A DNA stretch of 64,000 nt from assembly GCF_000421705.1 (NCBI RefSeq), contig NZ_ATXN01000008.1, positions 62,001 through 126,000 on the forward strand, read 5' to 3'. Every line of letters begins with the position of its first letter. Position 1 is the first letter of the stretch. The notes beneath the pieces were generated by a model, which ran no database searches, was not told the origin of the DNA, and was given only the letters and a program-made list of their open reading frames with translations. The translations under genes were made by a program, and so were the position numbers. This document shows, one piece after another, positions 18,683 to 27,565 of the stretch. This DNA comes from Brevundimonas naejangsanensis DSM 23858 (GTDB taxonomy: Bacteria > Pseudomonadota > Alphaproteobacteria > Caulobacterales > Caulobacteraceae).

Positions 18683-21520
18683 TCAGTATTTGAAGCGCAC
18701 GCCCATGAAGACGTTGTAGCCGAACTTCTCATACTCATAGGTCCGCTCGCGCGAGCCGTAGTAGCGGACGCCCGCCGAGTCGGTCAGGTTCTTGGCCTCG
18801 CCGAACACCTCGACCCCATTGCCGAAGTCGTAGGAGGCGGTGAAGTCCAGTTGGCCGCGCCCCTCGACCCACAGGTCCATGCCGGGATTCTCAGCGTCGA
18901 TCGCTTCCAGATAGTCGCCGCGATGGGTGTAGGACACCCGCGCGCTGAGGCCGCTGCGCTCATAGAAGAGGGCCAGATTATAGGTGGCGTCCGACTGGCC
19001 CGGCAGGGTGAAGCGGTCGCGCCCGCCATAGGTCCGGCTGGTTTTGATCTCGGCGTCCGTCAGCGTGTAGTTGGCGAAGGCGCCAAAGCCCGACGCCCAG
19101 CCCGGCAGGAAGTCGAAGGTCTGCTGCCAGTTGAACTCAATGCCCATCAGGTGGCCGTTCGGCGCATTGAGCGCCTCCGTGATGGTCGCTACTCCCGTCG
19201 GCGACGGCTCATAGGGCGCGCCGTCGGTCACCAGAGTGAAGCGGTAGTTCGACAGGTCCTTGTAGAAGGCGTTGGCCGAGACCACGCCCAGCGGCCGCAG
19301 ATAGTATTCCAGTCCCGCGTCGATGTTGTTCGACAGGGTCGGCTTCAGGTCGGGATTGCCGCGCGACACGGTGGTGCGGCCGCTGTCGGTGGTATCCAGA
19401 ACGCGCGGCACGATGTCGGTATAGTCCGGCCGCGAAATGGCCCGCGTCAGGGCGAAGCGGCCGACCAGTTGCTCGCTGAAGCTGTGGCGCAGCGTCAGGT
19501 TGGGGAAGAAGTCGGTCTGGTCGCGCTGAACCGTCACCTTCACCGGGTCGCCTGTCTCCGGGACGTTGAGCGCCGAGCCCTCGAAGTCCGTTCTCTCGAC
19601 CCGCAGACCGACCAGGACATTGGTCGCGCCGACGTCAAAGCGCGCCTGACCATAGGCCGCCAGCACATCTTCATTGGCGGTGTAGTCGGCCGTGATCGAC
19701 TGGGGGATTCGGCGCACGTCCGCGGCCGGATCGGGATTGGTCGACGCCGCGCGAACACGCTCGAAATAATCCGCTATCTGACCGTGATCCAGCTTGTAGC
19801 CGAGGCGGTAGTCATAGTTCTGCGACTCGCGGCCCGACAGCAGCGGGCCCATGTCGCCGGGGCTGACAGCGGCGTTGCGGTCGCGGAAACGCTCCTCGTC
19901 GGCCGCCACGTCGCGGGTGCTGTATTTGGCGCCGAACTTCAGCGTGACTTCGCGGCCGCCGATGACGGCAGGCAGCTCATAGTTGGTCTTGAAAGCCACA
20001 TCTTCCTGCGTCGTCGCATTCGAGCGGAAGCTGTTCTCGCGGAAGCTGTAGTTGGCGGCGTTCAGATAATAGCCGTTCGGGTCGGCGAAGGCCGAATAGG
20101 TCGGCTGATAATGGTCGCTCGTGTCATAGCTCAGAGTCTGCGATCCTGAGCGGAAGACCAGTTCGTCACGATGCGGATAGGTCTGCTCGCTCTTGGCCCA
20201 CGACAGGGCCGCATCCCACACGGCGCCGTTGCCGAAGGTGCGCTCGACGCCGGTGTTCAGGGTGGTGATCTGGTTGTTCTGCGTGCGGTGACGCAGCGCC
20301 TTGTAGATGCGCGCGCCGGTGAAGGTCGCCGCATGATCGGTCGCGCCCGCCTGGATCTTGCCGTCCGAATAGCCGAACCGCAGGGTGTCGCGGTATTCAT
20401 CGTCCTCGAACTCGGCGTATGAACCGCGCACCCAGGCCCGCAGATTGTCGCCGGGGCGCCATTCCAGGGCGCCGGTCAGGGCCTGACGCGTGCGTTTGGT
20501 CTCATAGTCCTTGAACAGCGTCTCTTCGATCAGATAACGGCCGGAATCTTCGTCATAGACCCAGGCGTTCTCCACGTTGTCGGGGCGACGGTTGGTCTCC
20601 GAATAGCTGAGCGACAGCAGGGCGCCGAAGGTCTGGTCCGGGCCGAAGACGTTGGAGATCGTCGCGCCCGCCCGCGTGTCCGAGCCGCCGTAGTCGTTAT
20701 AGCTGCCGCCTGCATAGCCGCTGACCGCCAGACGGCGCTTGTCGAAGGGCGAGCGGGTCTTGATCTCGACCGCACCGGCGATGGAGTCGGCGTCCTGAGA
20801 CGGGATCAGGGTCTTGGAGACCTCGACGCTCGACACGATGTCGCTGGGCAGGGTGTCCAGGTCGACGGCGCGCGTCGTCGGGCTGACCGCCGGAATGGCG
20901 ACGCCGTCGACGGACACGGCCGTAAAGGAAGACGGCGCCCCGCGCACGTTGATATAGCGACCCTCGCCCTGGTCGCGCTGAATGGCGACGCCCTGCACCC
21001 GCTGCAGCGATTCCGCCACGTTCGGGTCGGGATAGCGGCCGATGGCGTCGGCCGACAGGACGTTGACCGTGCCGTCGGCGTTCTTCTGCTGGTTCAGCGA
21101 GCGAGCCACGCCGTCGGTGATGACGCCGTTGACCACGACGTCGGCCACAGCGACCGCATCGCCGGATCCCATCATGACGGTGACCGAGGTCAGGCGGCCC
21201 GGCGCGGCGGCGACGGTCTGCGTCGCGGTCGGCAGGCCGATGTAGCGCGCCTCCAGCGTCACCTGACCGGAAACCCCGCCCAGATTGAACTCGCCCTGGC
21301 TGTTGCTGACCGCGCGGCGTCCGCTGGCGCGATCGATGATCTCGACGCCCGGCAGCGGCGAGCCGTCGGCGCTGACGACGCGCCCGATCAGACCGTCGCC
21401 CGCCACAGCCGCCACGGCGGCCGGGGCCGCGTCGACATCAGCCGCCACATCAGCAGCCTGAGCGGTCACGGCGAAAATAAGCGGCAGGCTCGCCGCGCTG
21501 AGAAGAAGTCCGAGCTTCAT
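18683..21520 (-). CDS. TonB-dependent receptor, Xanthomonas/Caulobacter type
   Basis: A 945-residue outer membrane active transporter. The signal peptide ends near AQAAD (residue 20-23). A carboxypeptidase-regulatory-like domain follows (about 44-115, GRVVSADGSPLPGVEI), then the plug (about 130-260, IGRYPDPNVAESLQRVQGV and VEVSKTLIPSQDADSIAGAVEI, typical of the TonB-Xanth-Caul group) and the beta-barrel, ending in the aromatic RFKY. Members often import plant-derived sugars or other carbon substrates; none can be named here since no catabolic genes adjoin. The ATG at 21520 gives a proper signal peptide; an upstream start adds 87 unlikely residues. Confidence 0.92.
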   Translation of the reverse strand: MKLGLLLSAASLPLIFAVTAQAADVAADVDAAPAAVAAVAGDGLIGRVVSADGSPLPGVEIIDRASGRRAVSNSQGEFNLGGVSGQVTLEARYIGLPTATQTVAAAPGRLTSVTVMMGSGDAVAVADVVVNGVITDGVARSLNQQKNADGTVNVLSADAIGRYPDPNVAESLQRVQGVAIQRDQGEGRYINVRGAPSSFTAVSVDGVAIPAVSPTTRAVDLDTLPSDIVSSVEVSKTLIPSQDADSIAGAVEIKTRSPFDKRRLAVSGYAGGSYNDYGGSDTRAGATISNVFGPDQTFGALLSLSYSETNRRPDNVENAWVYDEDSGRYLIEETLFKDYETKRTRQALTGALEWRPGDNLRAWVRGSYAEFEDDEYRDTLRFGYSDGKIQAGATDHAATFTGARIYKALRHRTQNNQITTLNTGVERTFGNGAVWDAALSWAKSEQTYPHRDELVFRSGSQTLSYDTSDHYQPTYSAFADPNGYYLNAANYSFRENSFRSNATTQEDVAFKTNYELPAVIGGREVTLKFGAKYSTRDVAADEERFRDRNAAVSPGDMGPLLSGRESQNYDYRLGYKLDHGQIADYFERVRAASTNPDPAADVRRIPQSITADYTANEDVLAAYGQARFDVGATNVLVGLRVERTDFEGSALNVPETGDPVKVTVQRDQTDFFPNLTLRHSFSEQLVGRFALTRAISRPDYTDIVPRVLDTTDSGRTTVSRGNPDLKPTLSNNIDAGLEYYLRPLGVVSANAFYKDLSNYRFTLVTDGAPYEPSPTGVATITEALNAPNGHLMGIEFNWQQTFDFLPGWASGFGAFANYTLTDAEIKTSRTYGGRDRFTLPGQSDATYNLALFYERSGLSARVSYTHRGDYLEAIDAENPGMDLWVEGRGQLDFTASYDFGNGVEVFGEAKNLTDSAGVRYYGSRERTYEYEKFGYNVFMGVRFKY

Positions 21521-21691
21521 GTGCTTGTCCCCGACGCCCGGCGCCGCATCTGGCGCTCCGGTTCTGGCGGGGAGGGCTAATGCGCAGCGGCGACGCGGCA
21601 GCGACGGTTTGACGAAAAGGAATCTGCGCGCGGAATACGGAACCGCGACAGTTGATCCCGGTCCGGACCATTCGCCAGAGAGGACAGGCGC

Positions 21692-21735
21692 GCAAAAGGA
21701 AACGGGGCCCGACCTTGCGGCCGGACCCCGTTTTC
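21692..21735 (-). terminator. Intrinsic terminator after tRNA-Gly
   Basis: AAACGGGG (21700-21707) pairs with CCCCGTTT (21726-21733) with further inner pairing; TTTCCTTTTGCG follows on the minus strand. It lies 12 bases past the tRNA 3' end. Confidence 0.75.
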
Positions 21736-21744
21736 CCTTTCGAC

Positions 21745-21819
21745 TGGAGCGGGCGAGGCGATTCGAACGCCCGACCCTCACCTTGGCAAGGTGATGCTCT
21801 ACCCCTGAGCTACGCCCGC
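21745..21819 (-). tRNA. tRNA-Gly (anticodon GCC)
   Basis: A 75-nt tRNA with encoded CCA (21745-21747). The acceptor stem GCGGGCG pairs with CGCCCGC, the D arm reads GCTCAGGGGTAGAGC, the anticodon stem CACCT/AGGTG holds the loop TTGCCAA (anticodon GCC, reading GGC/GGU glycine codons), and the T arm holds GTTCGAAT. The discriminator is T. It has its own promoter (21862-21891) and terminator (21692-21735), so it is a single-gene unit. Confidence 0.96.
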
Positions 21820-21861
21820 ACTCCGTTGGGAGCGATGTGCTGCTCCCCGTCGAGGAAGGGG

Positions 21862-21891
21862 CGTATAGCGGACCGGCTTCGGATCGCGCAA
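21862..21891 (-). promoter_or_regulatory. Promoter of tRNA-Gly
   Basis: On the minus strand the -35 is TTGCGC (21886-21891), the spacer 18 bases and the -10 TATACG within GCTATACGCC (21862-21867). The start would be about 36 bases before the mature tRNA end. Confidence 0.55.
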
Positions 21892-21951
21892 GCCCCTTTT
21901 TCGATTTTCGCTCAATCCGTCGATATTTTTCGAATAGCCCTGAAACTTCAC

Positions 21952-21997
21952 ACGAAAACGGCCCCCGAAACGCCCGCAGGGACGCCTCGGAGGCCGC
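21952..21997 (-). terminator. Intrinsic terminator of the downstream SDR gene
   Basis: CGGCCCCCGA (21959-21968) pairs with TCGGAGGCCG (21987-21996), one G-T wobble, followed on the minus strand by TTTTCGTG. It serves the SDR gene ending at 22089; the repeat at 22035-22072 lies between stop and terminator. Confidence 0.65.
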
Positions 21998-22034
21998 TTC
22001 AAAGCAGAGCTGTCAGCCCCTTATGCGCCCTGCC

Positions 22035-22072
22035 CGCTCAAGCAGCGAGCCGCCGCGCGGCGAGCGTTAGCG
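22035..22072 (-). repeat. Post-stop structured repeat, copy 2 (after SDR)
   Basis: It is 38 bp, differing from the copy at 9265-9302 at one position, with the same inner palindrome CGCCGCGCGGCG (22051-22062). It lies 16 bases past the SDR stop codon and before the terminator at 21952-21997. Confidence 0.8.
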
Positions 22073-22088
22073 GCCTTCAGCGTCTCGC

Positions 22089-22871
22089 TTAGCGAGGGGC
22101 GAGGCGTATAGCCCCGTCCAGACGAATGCACTCGCCGTTGATGTAGGTGTTCTCGGCCAGGTGCAGAGCCAGGGCGGCGTAGTCGGCCGGCGTGCCCAGG
22201 CGCTTGGGGAAGGGAATCATGGCGGCCAGTGCGTCCTGCACCTTCTGGTCCATGCCCGCCATCATCGGCGTCCACATGATGCCCGGCAGGATGGTGTTGA
22301 CCCGCACGCCCTCGTTCATCAGATCGCGCGCCGCCGGCAGGGTCATGGCGTAGACGCCGCCCTTGGACGCCGAATAGGCCGCCTGGCCGATCTGGCCGTC
22401 TTGGGCCGCGACCGAGGCGGTGTTGACGATCAGGCCGCGCTCGCCGTCTTCCATCGGCTCCAGCGTGACCATGCCCGCCGCCGACTGCGACAGGACGCGG
22501 AAGGTCCCGAACAGGTTGATCGAGACGGTGCGCTCGAACTGGGCCATGTCGTGGGCGCGGATCTCGCCGGTGTCGCGCTTGCGGCTGACGGTCTTCTGGC
22601 CCGTGGCGATGCCGGCGCAGTTGACGGTCAGACGCTCCTGTCCGTGAGCGGCGCGGGCCTTCTCGAACCCGGCCTTGACGCTGTCGTCGGAGGTCACGTC
22701 GACCTTGCAGAAGACGCCGCCGATATCCTGGGCGATGACCTCGCCGCGCTCTTCGTTCAGGTCGAACAGGGCGACCTTGACGCCCTTGGCCGCCAGGGCG
22801 CGCGCCGTACCTTCGCCGAGGCCCGAAGCCCCGCCCGTCACCACCGCCGCGATCGAAGCGTCGAGTTTCAT
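22089..22871 (-). CDS. SDR, 3-hydroxyacyl-CoA dehydrogenase-like (HSD10 type)
   Basis: A 260-residue short-chain dehydrogenase resembling type 2 3-hydroxyacyl-CoA dehydrogenase (17-beta-HSD10), which oxidises 3-hydroxyacyl-CoA with NAD+. TGGASGLGEGTARAL at 12-26 binds nucleotide, VNCAGIA (NNAG equivalent) is near 84, the catalytic Ser is in VNTASVAA and the YSASK motif near 166 is intact. The insertion with SRKRDTGEIRAHDMAQF is typical of the HSD10 group. The C-terminal RLDGAIRLAPR is conserved. Likely fatty acid or branched-chain amino acid catabolism (inference). It starts 54 bases from the divergent YkvA gene. Confidence 0.87.
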   Translation of the reverse strand: MKLDASIAAVVTGGASGLGEGTARALAAKGVKVALFDLNEERGEVIAQDIGGVFCKVDVTSDDSVKAGFEKARAAHGQERLTVNCAGIATGQKTVSRKRDTGEIRAHDMAQFERTVSINLFGTFRVLSQSAAGMVTLEPMEDGERGLIVNTASVAAQDGQIGQAAYSASKGGVYAMTLPAARDLMNEGVRVNTILPGIMWTPMMAGMDQKVQDALAAMIPFPKRLGTPADYAALALHLAENTYINGECIRLDGAIRLAPR

Positions 22872-22925
22872 GAAAGTCGTCCTATATTCGATTGAACCGA
22901 GTGCTCGTGCGAGGATTTAGCGGCC

Positions 22926-23330
22926 ATGACCGCAAAGACCAACGGGGTGTCGCCCAATGACGCCATCAATCCTGAGAAAGCCTTGGTTCCCGCCGTGCAG
23001 AAGGTGAACGAGATGCGCGTGCGCAAGGGCTTCTGGCCCAAGATGCGGCGCACCGCCGCCCGCATCCCCTTCGCCCAGCAGGCGGTCGCCGCCTGGTACG
23101 CGGCCCAGGATCCAAAGACACCGCTGGCGGCCAAAGGTCTGATCCTGGGCGCGCTCGCCTATTTCGTCATGCCGGTGGACGCCATTCCCGACGTCTTCGT
23201 CGGCATCGGCTTCACCGACGACGCTGCGGTAATCGCCGCTGTCCTGGCCACCCTCGGCGCCCACCTGAAGCCGCGCCACCACGATCAGGCGGCGCAGGCG
23301 CTGAAACGGCTGCGGGAGGACGAAGAATAG
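22926..23330 (+). CDS. YkvA family (DUF1232) membrane protein
   Basis: A 134-residue protein with the YkvA/DUF1232 core: YFVMPVDAIPDVFVGIGFTDDAAVI at about residues 79-103, with a hydrophobic segment before it. Family members are small membrane-associated proteins of unknown function. The N-terminal half is basic (MRVRKGFWPKMRRTAARIP) and would face the cytoplasm. The promoter must lie in the 54 bases between it and the divergent SDR. It ends convergently with the quinone oxidoreductase, with a long inverted-repeat element between. Confidence 0.85.
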   Translation: MTAKTNGVSPNDAINPEKALVPAVQKVNEMRVRKGFWPKMRRTAARIPFAQQAVAAWYAAQDPKTPLAAKGLILGALAYFVMPVDAIPDVFVGIGFTDDAAVIAAVLATLGAHLKPRHHDQAAQALKRLREDEE

Positions 23331-23340
23331 ACCGCTTCCT

Positions 23341-23488
23341 TCTCCCTCCCCTTCATGGGGAGGGTGGTCGCGTAGCGACCGGGTGGGGAGGGCTCGGTGA
23401 TACGGAACGCGCGCTTGATGCGCCCCGCCGCCCCCACCCGGCTTCGGCCTGACGGCCTCAGCCACCCTCCCCATGAAGGGGAGGGAGA
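23341..23488. repeat. 148-bp inverted-repeat element, MITE-like
   Basis: Perfect 27-bp arms lie at 23341-23367 and 23462-23488 (TCTCCCTCCCCTTCATGGGG... and its complement). Inside each arm CCCTCCCC/GGGGAGGG is itself palindromic, and further inner repeats (GGTCGCGTAGCGACC; GGGTGGGG against CCCACCC) allow an extended hairpin. There is no coding frame. It fills the gap between two convergent genes. I see no clear target-site duplication. Confidence 0.8.
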
Positions 23489-23499
23489 GCGTTGGCGCC

Positions 23500-24501
23500 T
23501 CAATCCTCGACCTTCACCACGACCTTGCCGACAGCCGTGCGGTCGCTGAGCGCCTGAATGGCCTCATGGGCGCGTTCCAGCGGGAAGGTGCGGCTGACGC
23601 GCGGCTTGATCTTGCCCTCGGCGTAGAACTGCATCAGCTCGGCCATGTTCGCGGCATGAGCCTTGGGATCGCGGGCGACGGCCGCGCCCCAGAAGACGCC
23701 GACCACCGACACCGACTTCAGCAAGGTCAGGTTCAGCGGCAGGGACGGAATCCCCGCCGGGAAGCCCACCACCAGATAGCGGCCGTTCCAGTCCATCGCG
23801 CGCAGGGCCGGTTCGGCGTAGTCGCCGCCGACGCCGTCGAACACCACATCGGCGCCGTCGCGGCCGGTCGACAGCTTGAACTCGCCCGACAGCGCCTTCT
23901 GGGCCGCCTTGTCCATCGGGCCGGAAGGGTAGATCAGGCCGTTGTCGGCCCCCAGCTCCAGCGCGAACTCCACCTTGTCGTTGGTCGAGGCGGCGGCGAC
24001 CACGCGCGCGCCCATCGCCTTGCCCAGCTCGACGGCGGCGGCGCCGACGCCCCCTGCCGCGCCCAGCACCAGCAGGGTCTCGCCCGGCTGCAGCTCCGCC
24101 CGGTCCTTCAGGGCGTAGTAGCTGGTGCCATAGGTCATGATGAAGGCGGCGGCGGTCTCATAGTCCATGCTGTCGGGAATGGGGATCAGGGTCTCGGCCC
24201 TGACCTTCAGCCGCTCGACCATGCCGCCCCAGCCGGGCACGGCGACGACGCGGTCGCCCCGGAACACGCCCTTCACCCCCTCGCCGACGGCGTCGACCAC
24301 GCCCGCGACCTCGGCCCCCGGCGCGAAGGGACGCTCGGGCCTGAACTGGTATTTGTCGGCGATGATCAGGGCGTCGGGATAGTTGACGCCCACGGCCTTG
24401 ACCTCGATCACCACCTCGCCCGGTCCGGGCGTGGGGTCCATGACCTCCTCGACGACGAGCGTTTCCGGGCCGCCGGGGGCCTTGGACAGGACTGCACGCA
24501 T
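23500..24501 (-). CDS. NADPH:quinone oxidoreductase family protein (zinc-free MDR)
   Basis: A 333-residue medium-chain dehydrogenase/reductase of the quinone oxidoreductase branch. It has the GroES-like N-terminal domain (residues 1-125, EVKAVGVNYPDALI and PFAPGAEVAGVVDAVG), the Rossmann NADPH-binding motif LGAAGGVGAAAVELGK near 150-165, and no zinc-binding Cys cluster. The usual reaction is one- or two-electron reduction of quinones or enones; the real substrate is unknown. It is monocistronic, divergent from the isoaspartyl peptidase gene 109 bases away, and convergent with ykvA. Confidence 0.9.
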   Translation of the reverse strand: MRAVLSKAPGGPETLVVEEVMDPTPGPGEVVIEVKAVGVNYPDALIIADKYQFRPERPFAPGAEVAGVVDAVGEGVKGVFRGDRVVAVPGWGGMVERLKVRAETLIPIPDSMDYETAAAFIMTYGTSYYALKDRAELQPGETLLVLGAAGGVGAAAVELGKAMGARVVAAASTNDKVEFALELGADNGLIYPSGPMDKAAQKALSGEFKLSTGRDGADVVFDGVGGDYAEPALRAMDWNGRYLVVGFPAGIPSLPLNLTLLKSVSVVGVFWGAAVARDPKAHAANMAELMQFYAEGKIKPRVSRTFPLERAHEAIQALSDRTAVGKVVVKVED

Positions 24502-24610
24502 AGGAACTCTTTTCAGCTATCCCCCGTCGACCGTGGCGCCGACACGCCGGTGACGCTAATCAGCCTGCGGCCCGATGCAAAGAGGCCGAATGGGTTCTGA
24601 GGAGACGATC

Positions 24611-25486
24611 ATGGCGAAACCCGCCCTCATCCTTCACGGCGGCGCCGGCGCCCGACGCGAGCGCAACTACGACGCCGAGGTCGCCAACATGCGCGAAGTC
24701 GTCGAGGCGATGAAGGCGCGGCTAGACGCCGGAGCCTCGGCGCTGGACGCAGCCGTCGAGGCGGTCGTCATGCTGGAAGATTCCGGCCTCTATGTCGCCG
24801 GACGCGGGGCCTCGCCCAATCTGGCGGGCGAATATGAGCTGGACGCCAGCCTGATGGACGGCGCGACCGGCAAAGCCGGGGCCGTCGCCGCCCTGCAGGG
24901 ATTCCGCAACCCGGTCGTCGCCGCCCGCGCGGTGATGGATCGCACGCCCCACGTCATGCTGGCCGGGAACGGCGCCGCCCGCTTCGCCGCCGAACAGGGC
25001 CTGACGCGCGTAGAGGACCCCGCCGCCTGGTTCACCGGCGCCGGCAAGGGCGAGGACAACCACCCGCCCAGCATGTTGAGCCACGGCACCGTCGGCTGCT
25101 GCGTGCTGGACAGCCAAGGCCGCCTGGCCGCCGCCACCTCGACGGCGGGCGTGTTCGGCAAGATGCCGGGCCGCGTCGGCGACACTCCCATTCCCGCCGC
25201 CGGAACCTGGGCCGACGAGCACGCCGCCGTCTCCTGCACCGGCCAGGGCGAGTATTTCATCCGCGTCGCCGCCGCCGCACGCACCGCCTTCGGCGTCGCC
25301 GCCGGGCAGTCGCTGGCCAAGGCCTCTCAGAGCGTGGTCGACCGCATCGGCGCCCTGGGCGGCGACGGCGGCCTGATCGCCCTGGACCGCGAGGGGAACA
25401 TCGCCGCCCCCTACAACAACCAGGGCATGAAGCGCGCCTGGCTGGGGACCGACGGCGCGATCGGCGTCGAGGTGTTCGGGGGATAA
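24611..25486 (+). CDS. Isoaspartyl peptidase / L-asparaginase (plant type, Ntn hydrolase)
   Basis: It cleaves isoaspartyl dipeptides and L-asparagine. The precursor self-cleaves before the nucleophile Thr. The 291-residue chain begins LILHGGAG at 6-13, the conserved VAGRGASPNLAGEYELDASLMDG spans about 62-84, and HGTVG at 158-162 places the cleavage site between G159 and T160. The C-terminal beta subunit contains the STAGVFGKMPGRVGDTPIPAAGTWAD stretch. The ATG at 24611 has GAGGAGA upstream; an upstream in-frame ATG has none. It is probably cytoplasmic, since no signal peptide is seen. Confidence 0.92.
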   Translation: MAKPALILHGGAGARRERNYDAEVANMREVVEAMKARLDAGASALDAAVEAVVMLEDSGLYVAGRGASPNLAGEYELDASLMDGATGKAGAVAALQGFRNPVVAARAVMDRTPHVMLAGNGAARFAAEQGLTRVEDPAAWFTGAGKGEDNHPPSMLSHGTVGCCVLDSQGRLAAATSTAGVFGKMPGRVGDTPIPAAGTWADEHAAVSCTGQGEYFIRVAAAARTAFGVAAGQSLAKASQSVVDRIGALGGDGGLIALDREGNIAAPYNNQGMKRAWLGTDGAIGVEVFGG

Positions 25487-25584
25487 ACAGCCTGCTTCCG
25501 CCCATCTTCAACAGAAGCTGACGTCTCGCCCTGGCTATAGGCGCCCCCTTGGGAACCATAAGCTTTGCCGGGCGCTTGGCCCCC

Positions 25585-27495
25585 ATGCTGACGACCAAGA
25601 TGAACCCGCGCGTCTTCTGGGGAGCCAGCGCCATCGCGGGAGGGCTTCTGCTGCTCGCCCTGATGGCGCCCGCTACGTCCGACCTTCTGTTCGGGCGCGC
25701 CCAGGCCTGGGTCATCGACACCTTCGGCTGGTTCTACGTGGCCTCGGTGGCGGGCTTCCTGCTGTTTGTGACGGTGCTGGCGGTCGGGCCGACCGGACGG
25801 CTGAAGCTGGGGCCGGACGATGCCGAACCGGACTTTCCCTATGTCTCCTGGCTGGCCATGCTGTTCGCGGCGGGCATGGGTATCGGCCTGATGTATTTCG
25901 CCGTGGCCGAGCCGGTTCAGCACTACATCGCCCCGCCCGAGGCCCAGCCCGGCACGCTGAACGCCGCGCGCGAGGCCATGGTCATCACCTATACCCACTG
26001 GGGCGTGCATGCCTGGGCCATCTACGCCGTGGTCGGCCTCAGCCTGGGCTATTTCGCGCACCGGAAGGGTCTGCCCCTGACCATGCGGTCAAGTCTCTAT
26101 CCCCTATTGGGCAAGCGGGTGAATGGTTGGCTGGGCGATGCGGTCGACATCTTCGCCATCTGCGGCACCCTGTTCGGCATCGCCACCTCCCTGGGGCTGG
26201 GCGTCGCCCAGATGAACTCAGGTCTCAACTACGTCTTCGGGGTGTCCAGCACTGTGGTGATGCAGGTCTCCCTGATCGCAGTGGTCATGGGCGCAGCGAC
26301 GATTTCAGTGCTGACAGGCGTAGACAAGGGCGTGCGGCGCCTGTCGGAGTTGAACCTGGTGCTGGCCGTCTGCCTGATGCTGTTCGTGCTGGTCACGGGG
26401 CCGACGCTGTTCCTGCTGCGGGCCTATGTGCAGAATTTCGGCCTCTATCTGGATCATTTCTTCGTCCGCACCTTCACTCTCTACGCCTATGAGCCGCGCG
26501 CCTGGATGGCGGACTGGGCCCTGTTCTACTGGGCCTGGTGGATCGCCTGGTCGCCGTTCGTGGGCATGTTCATCGCCCGTATCTCGCGCGGGCGGACCGT
26601 TCGGGAATTCCTGATCGGCGTGCTGCTGGTGCCGTCGGCCTTCACCTTCCTGTGGATGACGGTTTTCGGCAACACCGCCATGAGCCTGGATCTGGGCGGG
26701 GCGGCGGGGGCGATCTCGGACGCCGTTCAGGCGGACCTGTCGACGGCCCTGTTCCGCTTCCTGGAGTATCTGCCGGGCACGGCGATCACATCGGTTCTGG
26801 CCCTCGCCCTGGTCGCCGTCTTCTTCGTCACGTCGGCGGATTCAGGCTCTCTGGTGATCGACACCCTGGCCTCGGGCGGCGCCGAGGACACGCCGCGTTG
26901 GCAACGCATCTATTGGTGCGTGCTGCAGGGGCTGGCGGCCGCCCTGCTGCTGCTGGCCGGCGGGCTCGGCGCCCTGCAGGCGGCGACACTGGTGGCGGCC
27001 CTACCCTTCGCCATCATCATGATCCTGGCCTGTTTCGGCCTGGCGCGGCAGATGAACGCCGACCTGAGGGGCGAGGCCGTCGAGACCGAGGCGGCGCCGC
27101 TGCGCGAACAGCTCAAGCGCATCCTGGCCCCCGCCAGCCGCCGCGATATCGATCGCCAGATCGCCCGCCACGGCGCCCCGGCGCTGGAAGAGGTGCGCGC
27201 CGCCGTGGCCGCCGAGGGGCTGGAGAACAGCGAAGTGCAGAGCGACGACAACGGCGTCTGGCTTAGGGTCGAGCACGCCAACGGGCGGGACTTCCTGTAT
27301 CGACTAGGCGCCCGGTCGCGACCTCGCCCGGCCCTGACCGCGCTGGAGGCGCCCGAAAGCCGCCGCGCCCTGGAATGGCGGCTCAGCGCCGTGACCGGCG
27401 ACGGCACGCGCCCGCGCGACGTGACCGGCTTCACCCGCGCCCAGATCGTGGCGGACGTGCTGGAGCACCTGCAAAGGTGGCGACTGGCCGCCTAG
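25585..27495 (+). CDS. BCCT family transporter (choline/betaine type)
   Basis: A 636-residue inner membrane transporter of the betaine/choline/carnitine family with about 12 membrane helices. The family motifs are the glycine stretch AAGMGIGLMYFAVAEP near residue 95 and the Trp-rich FYWAWWIAWSPFVGMFIARISRGRT near 320. A cytoplasmic tail of about 125 residues ends in DVTGFTRAQIVADVLEHL, as in BetT-like osmoregulated choline transporters. GMGIG is the form seen in sodium-coupled BetP, so ion coupling is open. The start is uncertain: TTG 25549, ATG 25585 and ATG 25600 are all in frame. No bet catabolic genes adjoin. Confidence 0.88.
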   Translation: MLTTKMNPRVFWGASAIAGGLLLLALMAPATSDLLFGRAQAWVIDTFGWFYVASVAGFLLFVTVLAVGPTGRLKLGPDDAEPDFPYVSWLAMLFAAGMGIGLMYFAVAEPVQHYIAPPEAQPGTLNAAREAMVITYTHWGVHAWAIYAVVGLSLGYFAHRKGLPLTMRSSLYPLLGKRVNGWLGDAVDIFAICGTLFGIATSLGLGVAQMNSGLNYVFGVSSTVVMQVSLIAVVMGAATISVLTGVDKGVRRLSELNLVLAVCLMLFVLVTGPTLFLLRAYVQNFGLYLDHFFVRTFTLYAYEPRAWMADWALFYWAWWIAWSPFVGMFIARISRGRTVREFLIGVLLVPSAFTFLWMTVFGNTAMSLDLGGAAGAISDAVQADLSTALFRFLEYLPGTAITSVLALALVAVFFVTSADSGSLVIDTLASGGAEDTPRWQRIYWCVLQGLAAALLLLAGGLGALQAATLVAALPFAIIMILACFGLARQMNADLRGEAVETEAAPLREQLKRILAPASRRDIDRQIARHGAPALEEVRAAVAAEGLENSEVQSDDNGVWLRVEHANGRDFLYRLGARSRPRPALTALEAPESRRALEWRLSAVTGDGTRPRDVTGFTRAQIVADVLEHLQRWRLAA

Positions 27496-27565
27496 GTCAG
27501 ACTCCCCCTTGGCCCGGCCGACCGGCGGCGTTAGCGTCGCCGTTCAGTCTTCGGGAGCGTTCTTG

